Source: Nitrososphaerota archaeon
GTDB taxonomy: Archaea > Thermoproteota > Nitrososphaeria > Nitrososphaerales > Nitrosopumilaceae
Length of the DNA stretch: 25,376 nucleotides
Direction: 5' to 3'
Assembly (NCBI GenBank): GCA_018263495.1
Contig: JAANXC010000025.1
Span: forward strand, 1-25,376
Shown: positions 1 through 7,839 of the stretch, piece by piece
Numbering within the stretch: position 1 is the stretch's first letter
How the letters are laid out: the number at the start of each line of letters is the position of its first letter
Notes under the pieces: generated by a model
Told to the model about the DNA's origin: nothing
What the model saw: the letters and a program-made list of their open reading frames with translations, nothing else
Databases searched by the model: none
Program-made: the position numbers and the translations under genes

Positions 1-1216
1 CAGGTTTGTTATCCAGAACCTTTTCTATAATAATACGAAGCGAGTCTATGACTATTTTATCGCCTTCTTTTGGAATATCACGTAATTGTTCATGTAATAA
101 ACCACTCAATGATGCATAATCATCTCCCTGTGGTATGTTGGTTTTAAAAATTTCATTGATTTCATCAATTTCTATATCGCCGTTAGTGATTATTGTATTA
201 CTATCTTCTCTCTGAAAATTAGATTTTGTTATATCAGTTTCATCATGTATTTCACCAACAATCTCCTCTACCAAATCTTCTAGTGTGACGCATCCTTCAA
301 CACCACTAAATTCATCTATAACTATAGCCATATGCGCTTTTCTTCCCTGCATCTCTTTCAACATGTCACTAACTTTCTTTTCTTGAGATACAAAGAATGG
401 TTCTCTCATTACTTGCTCTAACGTAATCATCTTATTCTCACCTTCAAGGTGTTTTAGAACATCTCTCACATGAACAATTCCAACTATTTTATCTCTATTT
501 TCTGAATAAACAGGTATTCGTGAAAAACCATTTTTATTTATTTCTGGTAGAGCTTCAAAAAGCATCATTTTTGATCTTAATGTGAACATTTTAGGACGCG
601 GTGTCATAACTGATCTTATAACAATGTCATCAAAATTTAGTGCGCCATGAACTAATTCACTTTCTTGTTTTTCAATTGCTTTATCTTTTAATCCTTGGTT
701 AACAATCTCTTTAATTTCATCTTCCGTTAATCCAGGTGGTATATCACTACTGCCTGTAAGTCTAATCATTCCTTTTGTAATTATTTCAAAAATCCATATG
801 ATTGGAAATAATGCATAGCTAAATGCTAAAAGAATTCTACTATTTCTCACTGCAACCTTTGTTGCATTTGCATTACAGTATGTTTTTGGGGTGATTTCAC
901 CAAAAACCAGAATTAGAAATGTCATAATTCCTATTGCAATTGCTAAACCCTCATCTCCAAATAATTTTAATGCAATATCCGTTGCTAATGCAGTTGCTGC
1001 AATACTGGCTAAATTATTTCCTAAATTAACACTAGACATCATTCGGCTTGGATTAGATTTTAGTTTATGAAGTGACGAAGCGCCTTTCACTTTATTTTTA
1101 ATCAGTTGCTCAATTTTTGAAGGTCTAACACTAACTAAAGCAACTTCTAAACCACTGAAATAACCAGAAAGTCCTATCAGTGTAACTAGTGCAGCAATTT
1201 CGTATATAATATCCAT
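1..1216 (-). CDS. CNNM/CorC-type membrane protein with CBS pair (3' end cut off)
   Basis: The reading frame opens at an ATG at 1216 and runs off the left edge without a stop, giving about 405 residues. The first ~160 residues are hydrophobic with several membrane segments and carry FSGLE near residue 20 and GEITPKT near 107, hallmarks of the DUF21/CNNM transmembrane domain. A pair of CBS domains follows, beginning at VMTPRPKM (~205) and including GFSRIPVY and VIDEFSGVEG. The last visible part (~340 on) matches the CorC_HlyC transporter-associated domain (GDDYASLSGLL). The family is linked to Mg2+ or other cation efflux, with CBS domains sensing nucleotides; the substrate here is inferred only. 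Only the extreme C-terminus should be missing. It follows thrC on the same strand after a 131-bp gap, so it probably has its own promoter. Confidence 0.9.
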   Translation of the reverse strand, partial: MDIIYEIAALVTLIGLSGYFSGLEVALVSVRPSKIEQLIKNKVKGASSLHKLKSNPSRMMSSVNLGNNLASIAATALATDIALKLFGDEGLAIAIGIMTFLILVFGEITPKTYCNANATKVAVRNSRILLAFSYALFPIIWIFEIITKGMIRLTGSSDIPPGLTEDEIKEIVNQGLKDKAIEKQESELVHGALNFDDIVIRSVMTPRPKMFTLRSKMMLFEALPEINKNGFSRIPVYSENRDKIVGIVHVRDVLKHLEGENKMITLEQVMREPFFVSQEKKVSDMLKEMQGRKAHMAIVIDEFSGVEGCVTLEDLVEEIVGEIHDETDITKSNFQREDSNTIITNGDIEIDEINEIFKTNIPQGDDYASLSGLLHEQLRDIPKEGDKIVIDSLRIIIEKVLDNKP

Positions 1217-1347
1217 TTTAGTAATTACAAACTCCGATGACGAAGATCACAGTCATTAATTGAAAATCCACCACATTTTCGTATGTTCAGAATTAATCAA
1301 AGGTTCTTTTAAGGTTTCACATTTATGGAGAATTCACGTGAATGTAA

Positions 1348-2691
1348 TTATCGTTTTGGTGGTCTCGCAAATTGGTTTGTTGGTTCATTGTGATAGTTTA
1401 TTGGCAATAATGGTTCTTTTTGTCTTCCAGTTAAAATGCCAACAATTTCATCGTCTTTCTTCATTATATTTTCGTGAAGAAGTTTCTTTATGCCAGCTGG
1501 AACTGCACCTGAAGCCATTTCACAGTCAAAACCATTTAATCCTACTACTGACATTCCGTCTAACATTTCTTTATCGGTTACGCTAATGACAATTCCATCT
1601 GTATATTCTAACGCACGTAATCCCTTCAGTAAGTTAGATGGTTTACCAATCTGTATAGCTGTGGCTTTTGTTTTTGGTCGTATTCCATCATCATTCATTT
1701 TAGTGTAGTATCGTTCAATTAATTCAGTATCAGGGCTTCCATTATTCCATCGTAATTCAGCATCATCAAATTTTCCATTGTATAAAACATCCAAAGTATT
1801 AGCACCTTCTGCATTAATAACAGCTATTCGTGGAATTTTTTTAATCCAACCCCATTCATATAATTCCATTAAACATTTTCCACAGCTTGATGTATTGCCA
1901 AGCGCACCACCTGGATAAACTATCCAATCGGGAGTTTTCCATTCCAAGAATTCTAATACACGATATGGAATAGTTTTTTGACCCTCAATTCTAAATGGAT
2001 TAATTGAATTTACTGTATAATTACCAGATTCTTTAGCAGCTGTTAATGATTTAGTGAATGCATCATCAAAATTTCCGTTAACGTGTATCATTTGTGTACC
2101 AAATTGATATGCTTGACTAAGTTTACCTGGAGCAATTTCGCCTTCTGGAATATATACATCACATTCCATATTTTCATTTGCGGCAAACATACCTGCTGAA
2201 GCTGAAGTATTACCAGTTGATGCACAAATGATTTTTTTTGCTCCGACTAATTTTGCATGCGTAACAGCAGCAGACATACCATTGTCTTTAAACGAACCAC
2301 TTGGATTGTAGCCTTCTGGTTGCAGCATTAATTTTTCATTTTCAATTCCCACAAATTTTGCAACTTTGGACATATGATATGGTTTTGATTGTTTTCCCTC
2401 AGCACCATCAAGTGAAACCAAGTGTTGTGAACACTGAGCTAGATCTTCTGTATCTATCTCACAAAAATTTAATAGTTCACGAAATCGCCATACACCACTT
2501 TCGTTAAATATACTTCCCTGTGGATTTCTTCTTTGATAAAACACTTCTTTGAGATTTTGCGATGGAGCATCATTATATTTAACATCCAAAAGATTTCCAC
2601 ATGTACAATTGAATTCAAAAACTGGAATAGGATACTCTTTTCCACATTTGTGACTAATGCATTTTAAACATGATTTGCCTTGCAACGTCAT
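1348..2691 (-). CDS. thrC: Threonine synthase
   Basis: Converts O-phospho-L-homoserine to threonine using PLP. With the ATG at 2691 the protein has 447 residues. The N-terminus holds a small Cys cluster (C8, C11, C16, C29, C31) like the zinc-ribbon-type start of archaeal threonine synthases. The PLP lysine lies in GSFKDNG (about K135). ASTGNTSASAG and the phosphate-binding loop GGALGNTSSCGK follow, as in fold-type II PLP enzymes. A TTG at 2709 in the same frame would add six residues (start MPATTC); I prefer the ATG. The gene is divergent from the small protein starting at 2752, so both promoters share about 60 bp. Threonine ammonia-lyase at 11084-12292 uses the product of this enzyme. Confidence 0.93.
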   Translation of the reverse strand: MTLQGKSCLKCISHKCGKEYPIPVFEFNCTCGNLLDVKYNDAPSQNLKEVFYQRRNPQGSIFNESGVWRFRELLNFCEIDTEDLAQCSQHLVSLDGAEGKQSKPYHMSKVAKFVGIENEKLMLQPEGYNPSGSFKDNGMSAAVTHAKLVGAKKIICASTGNTSASAGMFAANENMECDVYIPEGEIAPGKLSQAYQFGTQMIHVNGNFDDAFTKSLTAAKESGNYTVNSINPFRIEGQKTIPYRVLEFLEWKTPDWIVYPGGALGNTSSCGKCLMELYEWGWIKKIPRIAVINAEGANTLDVLYNGKFDDAELRWNNGSPDTELIERYYTKMNDDGIRPKTKATAIQIGKPSNLLKGLRALEYTDGIVISVTDKEMLDGMSVVGLNGFDCEMASGAVPAGIKKLLHENIMKKDDEIVGILTGRQKEPLLPINYHNEPTNQFARPPKR

Positions 2692-2751
2692 ACATGTGGT
2701 TGCTGGCAATTTAAAGATAAGAAATTTAGCAAAATTCTATTGTTAATTTGA

Positions 2752-3174
2752 TTGAATATTCCTAAACTTTTTGAATGGCTATGCAAATTATCAATTGCTT
2801 TGGCAGATATTGATGAATATTTAAAAGGAATTTTAGAGCAAGTTTTAGCCTCATACAAAATTTTAACTGAATTAAACGATGGTCCAGATGATCTTGAAAC
2901 GATTAAAAAAGAATTATCCAAAATTAGGGGACTTTTGCAAGTTATATGTAGTAAATTAGGTGGGAAAAAATATCAATCTGATCATTTAGTTGCCTTATAC
3001 AAATTATCAACATATTATATTGATACGTATGATTTCACAAGAGAAATTGAAAATTTAGCACCAGTTTATTTTAATGATTCTAACAGATTAAAAAATTTGA
3101 GATTGTTGATTATCGATTCACTGAATGATAAAAAACTGATTGAAGAACTTCAAGCAATATTAATCAGATTATAG
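2752..3174 (+). CDS. Hypothetical helical protein, TTG start
   Basis: A 140-residue frame with no family I recognise. It opens with TTG immediately after an in-frame stop (TGA at 2749-2751), and no in-frame ATG follows early, so TTG is the best start. An AAATTTA box at 2722-2728 lies 24-30 nt upstream, the spacing of a leaderless archaeal promoter. The sequence is mostly amphipathic helix, rich in Leu, Ile, Lys and Asp, with no signal peptide or clear membrane segment. Residues around 20-70 alternate charged and hydrophobic positions and could form a coiled coil. The TAG stop is followed directly by a T-run (3175-3181) that could end transcription. Divergent from thrC. Confidence 0.7.
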   Translation: MNIPKLFEWLCKLSIALADIDEYLKGILEQVLASYKILTELNDGPDDLETIKKELSKIRGLLQVICSKLGGKKYQSDHLVALYKLSTYYIDTYDFTREIENLAPVYFNDSNRLKNLRLLIIDSLNDKKLIEELQAILIRL

Positions 3175-3187
3175 TTTTTTTATTATA

Positions 3188-3310
3188 TTATTTTTCATTT
3201 GCATTGGAACCAGATCTTATATGAAAATTACTACAACACTTACAGTTTTTTTCGATACAGTCTTTTTCCTCAAAATGTCCACAAATTCCGCACTCGCAAT
3301 GTGTTCCCAT
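3188..3310 (-). CDS. Cys-rich microprotein, likely metal-binding
   Basis: A 40-residue frame from ATG 3310 to TAA at 3188. It contains seven cysteines (5, 7, 10, 18, 23, 25, 26) plus His4, His12 and His30 in a short, otherwise hydrophilic chain. The motifs are CECGIC and, further on, CKCC. So many paired cysteines in 40 codons is hard to explain by non-coding sequence and suggests binding of zinc or another metal. No known family is assigned. It ends 13 bp from the end of the convergent gene at 2752-3174. The upstream neighbour on the same strand begins at 3736. Confidence 0.65.
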   Translation of the reverse strand: MGTHCECGICGHFEEKDCIEKNCKCCSNFHIRSGSNANEK

Positions 3311-3400
3311 ACTAATATTACAATGTTGTCTGATATAACTAAAACGTATTTTTGTGAGTTCTATATGATGTTAAACGTGACTAATCAAAAATAAGACAAC

Positions 3401-3736
3401 TTATTTTTTTGATTTTGTTTTTTTATTCTTTTTTGCGTTCTTTTTTGTAACTGGTTTTTCATTTGATTGTTTATCTACTTCTTCCTTTTTATCGTCAACT
3501 ATTTTGATTACTTGTTGGATCAAATTATCTAAATGACTACCACCCGGCTTTGGTTCAACTGCATTAGAAATTTCCTGTATAATTGATGAAATTTCTGCAC
3601 TGACTTGTTCAAAACTTTCAGGATCATCATATGTAGCGTTATAAAGTGATTTCAGATTATTTACTTGATTTATAATCTGGTCAGTAAGTACAAGTCGAAA
3701 TTTTTCTCCATCAATCTCAATTTCCTTTGTTATCAT
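3401..3736 (-). CDS. Hypothetical protein with Lys-rich tail
   Basis: 111 residues from ATG 3736. The first ~25 residues (EIEIDGEKFRLVLTDQII) read like a short beta hairpin. Residues 25-60 are a helical stretch with alternating hydrophobic positions, and there is a PKPGGSH turn near 62. From about 85 the chain is almost pure Lys/Asn/Thr and ends in KSKK. Such basic tails in archaeal proteins often contact nucleic acid, but that is inference. There is no membrane segment and no cysteine. I do not recognise the family. It lies on the same strand as the genes at 3811 and 4624, with short gaps. Confidence 0.75.
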   Translation of the reverse strand: MITKEIEIDGEKFRLVLTDQIINQVNNLKSLYNATYDDPESFEQVSAEISSIIQEISNAVEPKPGGSHLDNLIQQVIKIVDDKKEEVDKQSNEKPVTKKNAKKNKKTKSKK

Positions 3737-3810
3737 TGCTAAGATTTTTTCTTATGCCTTCTTATACTTTTCTTGTAATGAATTCATACAAAGTTACATT
3801 AATAATTATT

Positions 3811-4578
3811 TCAAAATGTTATATAATCTAATGCCGCTGCATCACTAATCAATGTTGTATGTCTAGAATTTGTTACATAACCATTTTTGATATCTCTTGT
3901 AGGAACCCAACGATTAGTAGAAGTGTAATGTCTTTTTTCAGCTAACTCTTTCTCAATAGATTCTATATCAAATTCTCCCTCCTCGATTTGCTGAGTTTGT
4001 AAATGTTTGATCGTAACAATAATTTTGTTTATTTTAACTCGGTCACCAAATTTTGTCACCAATGGTGCAATTTCGTCAGATACTTCAAGTATCTTAATTT
4101 TCATTTCTTTATCACCAAATGCGTTATGACTTAGCAATATTCGTTCATCGATAAATTCATCAAAAGTAGTTTTAGTTTCATGTGTAGTTGTTGGTTTAAA
4201 ATTTGTGTTAACAGGTTTTTCCTTCATGTTTGATTCTTCTTCATTAATGGTCTCTGATTCTGGAAATATCTCTCTTTTCATGCTTAGATAGTCTGACATA
4301 GATAATCCAACTGCATCATATATTGTATGGTTGGGATAATTACGGTTGAACCAATCTTTGTATTTTGATTCCATTAAATATCTTCTAATGTATTCATGTG
4401 GATCTTTCTTGTCATCAACAAAATTCAAAGTTTTTTTTACATTAACATCAACTTGCTTAGTTATTTCAGATTCCTGCTCTTGAACAATATTATTTTGTGT
4501 TTCATCAACAATTTCAGGTTTTTGCTTAAGTTTTTCGTTTTTATTTTTTATTTTCCCAAAATATCGTTTAAAATCCAT
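3811..4578 (-). CDS. Hypothetical protein, charged linker plus C-terminal domain
   Basis: 255 residues from ATG 4578. The first ~50 residues are charged (Lys/Glu/Gln-rich) and probably disordered. Residues ~58-105 form a compact segment with DPHEYIRRYL, YKDWFNRNYP and YDAVGLSMSDYLSMK, which looks like a small helical domain. A second acidic, Thr-rich linker (~106-140) leads to a C-terminal domain (~140-255) with alternating strands and a helix (FDIESIEKELAEKRH). No catalytic motif, cysteine pair or membrane span is visible. I do not recognise a family. It lies 45 bp downstream of the Hjc-like nuclease gene and may be cotranscribed with it. Confidence 0.75.
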   Translation of the reverse strand: MDFKRYFGKIKNKNEKLKQKPEIVDETQNNIVQEQESEITKQVDVNVKKTLNFVDDKKDPHEYIRRYLMESKYKDWFNRNYPNHTIYDAVGLSMSDYLSMKREIFPESETINEEESNMKEKPVNTNFKPTTTHETKTTFDEFIDERILLSHNAFGDKEMKIKILEVSDEIAPLVTKFGDRVKINKIIVTIKHLQTQQIEEGEFDIESIEKELAEKRHYTSTNRWVPTRDIKNGYVTNSRHTTLISDAAALDYITF

Positions 4579-4623
4579 ATTATATTCAGGAATTTATTAC
4601 TAAAAAATGGTTGGAAATTTTAC

Positions 4624-5187
4624 TCAGGCATAAAATAATTGATATTTTGACTTGAATGGCATTATGAAATCTTTTAGGACCAGTTTTTTTTGCTTGCCAT
4701 TCTTTAGCGCATATGTTTTACCATCATAAGTACATACACAGTCTATTGGCTTCTTTTTTTTATCCCAAACTTTGTAGAATTCATGCAATTCTCGCTTTTC
4801 ATATTTACCAGTACCGACCCTTTTTTTTGAAAGGAATTTAAAGGCCAAAATTACCTCACGTTTTTGATAAACCTGAAAGTTATCAATCCAGCTTAGACAT
4901 CTTTCTATTTGATCAAATGGAACATGTAAGGTTGTTCCAGTTCCAGATTTTGCTTCAATTGTAAAAATTATGCTTTTTACATTGTTTACTGTTAAAACAT
5001 CGGGTAAAGCAACACTGGGTGAGCCAAGTCTAAATGCCTTCCAAGATTTGATGGCGTTGAATCTTTTAACAAGTGTATCCTCCCAGTTATATCCACGTTG
5101 TCTTCTGGTTCGTGCAATTTTTTTATTGATCGTCTTCACTCTTTCGTATTCATTTTGACCAATCTGATTTAATCTGATAATTGGCAT
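4624..5187 (-). CDS. hjc: Hjc-like Holliday junction resolvase / PD-(D/E)XK nuclease
   Basis: Predicted to cut four-way DNA junctions during recombination or fork restart. From the ATG at 5187 it has 187 residues. The nuclease core is clear: GYNWEDTLVKRF supplies the early Glu (E36), followed by GSPSVALPDVL (D63) and FTIEAKSGTGTTL (E78, K80). This E...PD...ExK order matches archaeal Hjc, including basic residues just before the core (RTRRQRG). Hjc is usually about 120-150 residues; the extra ~60 C-terminal residues here are Lys-rich. I chose 5187 because AGGA lies 7 nt upstream. An in-frame ATG at 5241 or TTG at 5268 would add 18 or 27 residues. Divergent from the C2H2 microprotein at 5296. 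Confidence 0.8.
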   Translation of the reverse strand: MPIIRLNQIGQNEYERVKTINKKIARTRRQRGYNWEDTLVKRFNAIKSWKAFRLGSPSVALPDVLTVNNVKSIIFTIEAKSGTGTTLHVPFDQIERCLSWIDNFQVYQKREVILAFKFLSKKRVGTGKYEKRELHEFYKVWDKKKKPIDCVCTYDGKTYALKNGKQKKLVLKDFIMPFKSKYQLFYA

Positions 5188-5271
5188 AATTTTCCTGTGT
5201 TTTGATGATATAGAATACTTGGTAATTATATTATCAACCATTATGTTAACTGAAATTACGAATAACAAATG

Positions 5272-5292
5272 ATTAATTCATGTTGAATTAAT
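5272..5292. promoter_or_regulatory. Perfect 9-bp inverted repeat (candidate operator)
   Basis: ATTAATTCA, a 3-base spacer TGT, then TGAATTAAT: perfectly symmetric arms. It sits directly before the ATG at 5296 and in the gap between the divergent Hjc-like gene and the zinc-finger microprotein gene. Position and symmetry suit a dimeric repressor site; the binding protein is unknown. Confidence 0.45.
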
Positions 5293-5295
5293 ATA

Positions 5296-5421
5296 ATGAG
5301 GATGACCTGGAAAGATGGATTTTACTGTACATATTGTGGAAAAGAATTTGGTGATCAACCAGATAAACTAGCATTACATATCAGAGACACTCATGAAAAA
5401 AGTCGTGGAAAGCATAAATAA
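5296..5421 (+). CDS. Single C2H2 zinc-finger microprotein
   Basis: 41 residues from ATG 5296 to TAA 5421. It is one classic C2H2 finger: F-Y-C11-x2-C14-G-K-x-F, then LALH28-x4-H33, with a basic tail ending KSRGKHK. C2H2 fingers of this kind occur as stand-alone small proteins in several archaea and may bind DNA, RNA or protein. A second Met at residue 3 is an alternative start. It converges on the DUF35 gene, with 8 bp between the stop codons. A symmetric 9-bp repeat lies just upstream. Confidence 0.8.
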   Translation: MRMTWKDGFYCTYCGKEFGDQPDKLALHIRDTHEKSRGKHK

Positions 5422-5429
5422 TTTTGTAA

Positions 5430-5762
5430 TTATTGCTTGTTTTCTAAACTAAAGAAAAAACCATTCTTATCATTAAACAAACATTTAGTCAGTTTAACAG
5501 TTTGACCAGGTTTTGCCATATGAATTTCAGCATCCAATTTTCCCATAACACGTATTTTATTCTCAAATTCTGTAATACAGAAAACATCATTTTCTTTTCT
5601 TGATAATTCAACAATTGTCCCATTTTCAGAAACTTTTCGCCAATTGACTTCTTTAAAGCAATAATCACAATAATCACTTGGAGGCCATACGATTTTTTTA
5701 CAATGTGAGCATTCACTAGTAACAAAATTTCCTGCTTTTAACTCAGTCTCAAATTTATTCAT
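5430..5762 (-). CDS. DUF35 Zn-ribbon / OB-fold acyl-CoA-associated protein
   Basis: 110 residues. An N-terminal rubredoxin-like zinc ribbon (C18-x2-C21 and C32-x2-C35, in SECSHCKKIVWPPSDYCDYC) is followed by an OB-fold domain (~45-108). This is the DUF35 (YgaD-like) architecture. In archaea these proteins bind thiolases and, with HMG-CoA synthase, form an acetoacetyl-CoA channelling complex; the OB fold holds the CoA moiety. The ATG overlaps the stop of the thiolase gene by 4 bp (5759-5762), so the two are translationally coupled and the protein very likely partners that thiolase. No HMG-CoA synthase gene is adjacent. Confidence 0.9.
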   Translation of the reverse strand: MNKFETELKAGNFVTSECSHCKKIVWPPSDYCDYCFKEVNWRKVSENGTIVELSRKENDVFCITEFENKIRVMGKLDAEIHMAKPGQTVKLTKCLFNDKNGFFFSLENKQ

Positions 5763-6865
5763 GATTCCAAAACTAATACAGTGCTAGATGTAGCTGCTGC
5801 TGACATGTTGTGCGTCAAACCTCTTTTAGCATTTGAAACCTGTCTATTTTTTGCCTTATTTTGTAATTGCTGTGTAATTTCTACAATCTGAGCAATACCT
5901 GTTGCACCTAAAGGATGTCCAGCACCGATTAATCCTCCCCTTGGATTTATTTTTCTGTCTTCTGTATTGAATAAATTTCTAACATACATTGCGCCAGTAT
6001 TTTTTTCTGTTAAACTAAGATCTTCTACAGCCATTAACTCGCAAACCGAAAATGCGTCATGTATTTCAGCTGTATCAATTTCCTGTGGTGTTATTTTAGC
6101 CATTTTGTATGCATTATTTGCTGCTGTAACTGTGCTAGATAATGTTGTTAACTCATTTTTTGTGAAACTTGCAGAATTTGTTTTTTGTCCTATACCAGAT
6201 ATCCAAATTGGCTCATCAGTGAATCTTTTTACGTTTTCTTCTGATGTTAAAAGAATTGACGAACTACCTGAACATGAATAAGAACAATCTAAAATTCGTA
6301 AATCCTCAGTTACGTTTTTTGAATTCATAATCTCAGAAATTGTGTATGGTTTATGTGAATATGCATTTGGATTATCCATTGCTTGCTTGTGGTTTTTAGC
6401 AGATACTATCGCTAGTTCCTCATCTGTTGTACTAAATTGTCTCTTGTGTGCTTTTGTAAACATGGATGCCCAGTAAATTGGATGATCGTATTCACCCCTT
6501 GATTTGTCCCACTCTAAAATTTGCCCTGGGTTACCAATTTTATCTGCACCAGTAACTAAAACAGTATCTGCCAATCCAGATGCAATATATGAAAACCCAG
6601 AAATTACTGCGCTAGAACCAGAACTACACAGATGTTCAACCGTATGAGAAATTTTTGGTTTGATGCCAGAAAGTTCAGATAAGATTGCACCAAGATATTT
6701 AGAATTGTCATTAGTTGAAACTATAACGCCATCGATAAGATCTTGTGACAAATTTTTTGTGGTATCAAATACTTGTTTTGTTGATTCTAATAATAATGAT
6801 TCAATCGGCAATTCATCCTTTGTGAATTTTGTATTCCCATATCCAACTACTGCAACTTTTTTCAA
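5759..6865 (-). CDS. Thiolase family protein (acetyl-CoA C-acyltransferase type)
   Basis: 368 residues, a typical length for archaeal/SCP2-type thiolases. Thiolases condense or cleave acyl-CoAs, such as two acetyl-CoA to acetoacetyl-CoA. The nucleophilic Cys is C80 in EHLCSSGSSA. AEIHDAF gives H269, and GGLIGAGHPLGATG gives H317 of the conserved catalytic motif. The usual C-terminal Cys of biosynthetic thiolases is absent: this region reads LTHNMSAAATSS, and the normal Gly-Gly of the archaeal HNxGG loop is also replaced. Activity is therefore likely but substrate specificity is open. It overlaps the upstream oxidoreductase and the downstream DUF35 gene by 4 bp each. Roles could be the acetoacetyl-CoA step of 3-hydroxypropionate/4-hydroxybutyrate fixation, mevalonate synthesis or acyl-CoA breakdown. 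Confidence 0.88.
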   Translation of the reverse strand: MKKVAVVGYGNTKFTKDELPIESLLLESTKQVFDTTKNLSQDLIDGVIVSTNDNSKYLGAILSELSGIKPKISHTVEHLCSSGSSAVISGFSYIASGLADTVLVTGADKIGNPGQILEWDKSRGEYDHPIYWASMFTKAHKRQFSTTDEELAIVSAKNHKQAMDNPNAYSHKPYTISEIMNSKNVTEDLRILDCSYSCSGSSSILLTSEENVKRFTDEPIWISGIGQKTNSASFTKNELTTLSSTVTAANNAYKMAKITPQEIDTAEIHDAFSVCELMAVEDLSLTEKNTGAMYVRNLFNTEDRKINPRGGLIGAGHPLGATGIAQIVEITQQLQNKAKNRQVSNAKRGLTHNMSAAATSSTVLVLES

Positions 6866-7833
6866 TCAGATTCCTCCGAAAATGTTGTAGTGACTAAATT
6901 AAATGAATCTTCCACGTTATCTGTTGGATTAAACTGTATAATTGGTAAATCTATTCCCGTTTCGCGGAATTGCCTTAGTTGAGTTTTACATTCATCAGGA
7001 GTTCCAGCAATACATAATTCGTTTACCATTGACTCAGGCACCAATTCATGATTGCTTTGTAACCCATTTTTTTCATATTCCTCAAAAATATTTTTTGTTT
7101 CATTCTCAAATCCGTTCGATGCCAAAAATTCTCGGTAAATCTTCCCAACAGAAACATAAAACGCCAACGTCTTTTTGGCACGAAACATGGCTTTTTCAGA
7201 GTCATCATTTACACATGTAATGATTTGAAGTGATGAATCAATCTTTTTTTGATTTTGCATCTTTGCGAGCATTGTCTTAATCTCACTTTTTGGTCTGAGA
7301 TAAAAAATAACACCATCTGCAATTTTCCATGTAAGTTCTACCATTTTTTGGTTAACTGCTGCAAGATAAATTGGAATTCTATCTCTGGGCGGCTTGATAA
7401 GTAATGAGAAATTTTTCAGTGAAAAAATTTCTCCAGAATAATTTACCGTTTTACCACTAAGAATTAATCGTATAATTTCCACATATTCTTTCATTCGTTT
7501 AAGTGGTCTCTCAAATTTATCACCATGAAAATCTTCAACCAGCGGTTGACTGCTTGTTCCTAATCCTAAAACTAGACGTTTGTTTGAAATTGTATCAACA
7601 GTTGCTGCTCCCATTGCAATCAAGCTAGGACTTCTAGAATAGATATTGACTATAGACGAACCAATTTTTGAGAAACTATTTTCCTTACTTGCCATACTAA
7701 GCATTGAAAAATTCTCCATCCCCCATGTTTCAGGAATCCATACTGTATCAGGCTTTAACTCGTTTAATTTTCTTGAACACGCTAAAACTTGTTCAACTGT
7801 TAACAATGAACCTAAACTATATGATAAACGCAT
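6862..7833 (-). CDS. LLM-class flavin/F420-dependent oxidoreductase
   Basis: 323 residues with the bacterial-luciferase-like TIM-barrel pattern: DTVWIPETWG near 30, IGSSIVNIYSRSP near 58, AATVDTISNKRLVLGLG near 76 and IPIYLAA near 153. Length and motif order resemble methylene-tetrahydromethanopterin reductase (Mer)-like and other F420-dependent members. The cofactor is inferred from the family; ammonia-oxidising archaea make F420. Its end overlaps the thiolase start by 4 bp, and it begins 6 bp after the nucleotidyltransferase gene, so it belongs to the same transcript. The physiological substrate cannot be read from the sequence; the coupled thiolase suggests an acyl-CoA or lipid-related step. 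Confidence 0.87.
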   Translation of the reverse strand: MRLSYSLGSLLTVEQVLACSRKLNELKPDTVWIPETWGMENFSMLSMASKENSFSKIGSSIVNIYSRSPSLIAMGAATVDTISNKRLVLGLGTSSQPLVEDFHGDKFERPLKRMKEYVEIIRLILSGKTVNYSGEIFSLKNFSLLIKPPRDRIPIYLAAVNQKMVELTWKIADGVIFYLRPKSEIKTMLAKMQNQKKIDSSLQIITCVNDDSEKAMFRAKKTLAFYVSVGKIYREFLASNGFENETKNIFEEYEKNGLQSNHELVPESMVNELCIAGTPDECKTQLRQFRETGIDLPIIQFNPTDNVEDSFNLVTTTFSEESD

Positions 7834-7839
7834 TTTGAT

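Noticed and set aside
1232..1257. ATGAC/GTCAT inverted repeat resembling a C/D-box RNA region
   Set aside because: Arms of 5 bp only, and no convincing C and D boxes in the right places.
1332..1343. Perfect 12-bp palindrome ATTCACGTGAAT just after the thrC stop
   Set aside because: It is short, has no spacer or T-run, and lies in a 3' gap; no function can be supported.
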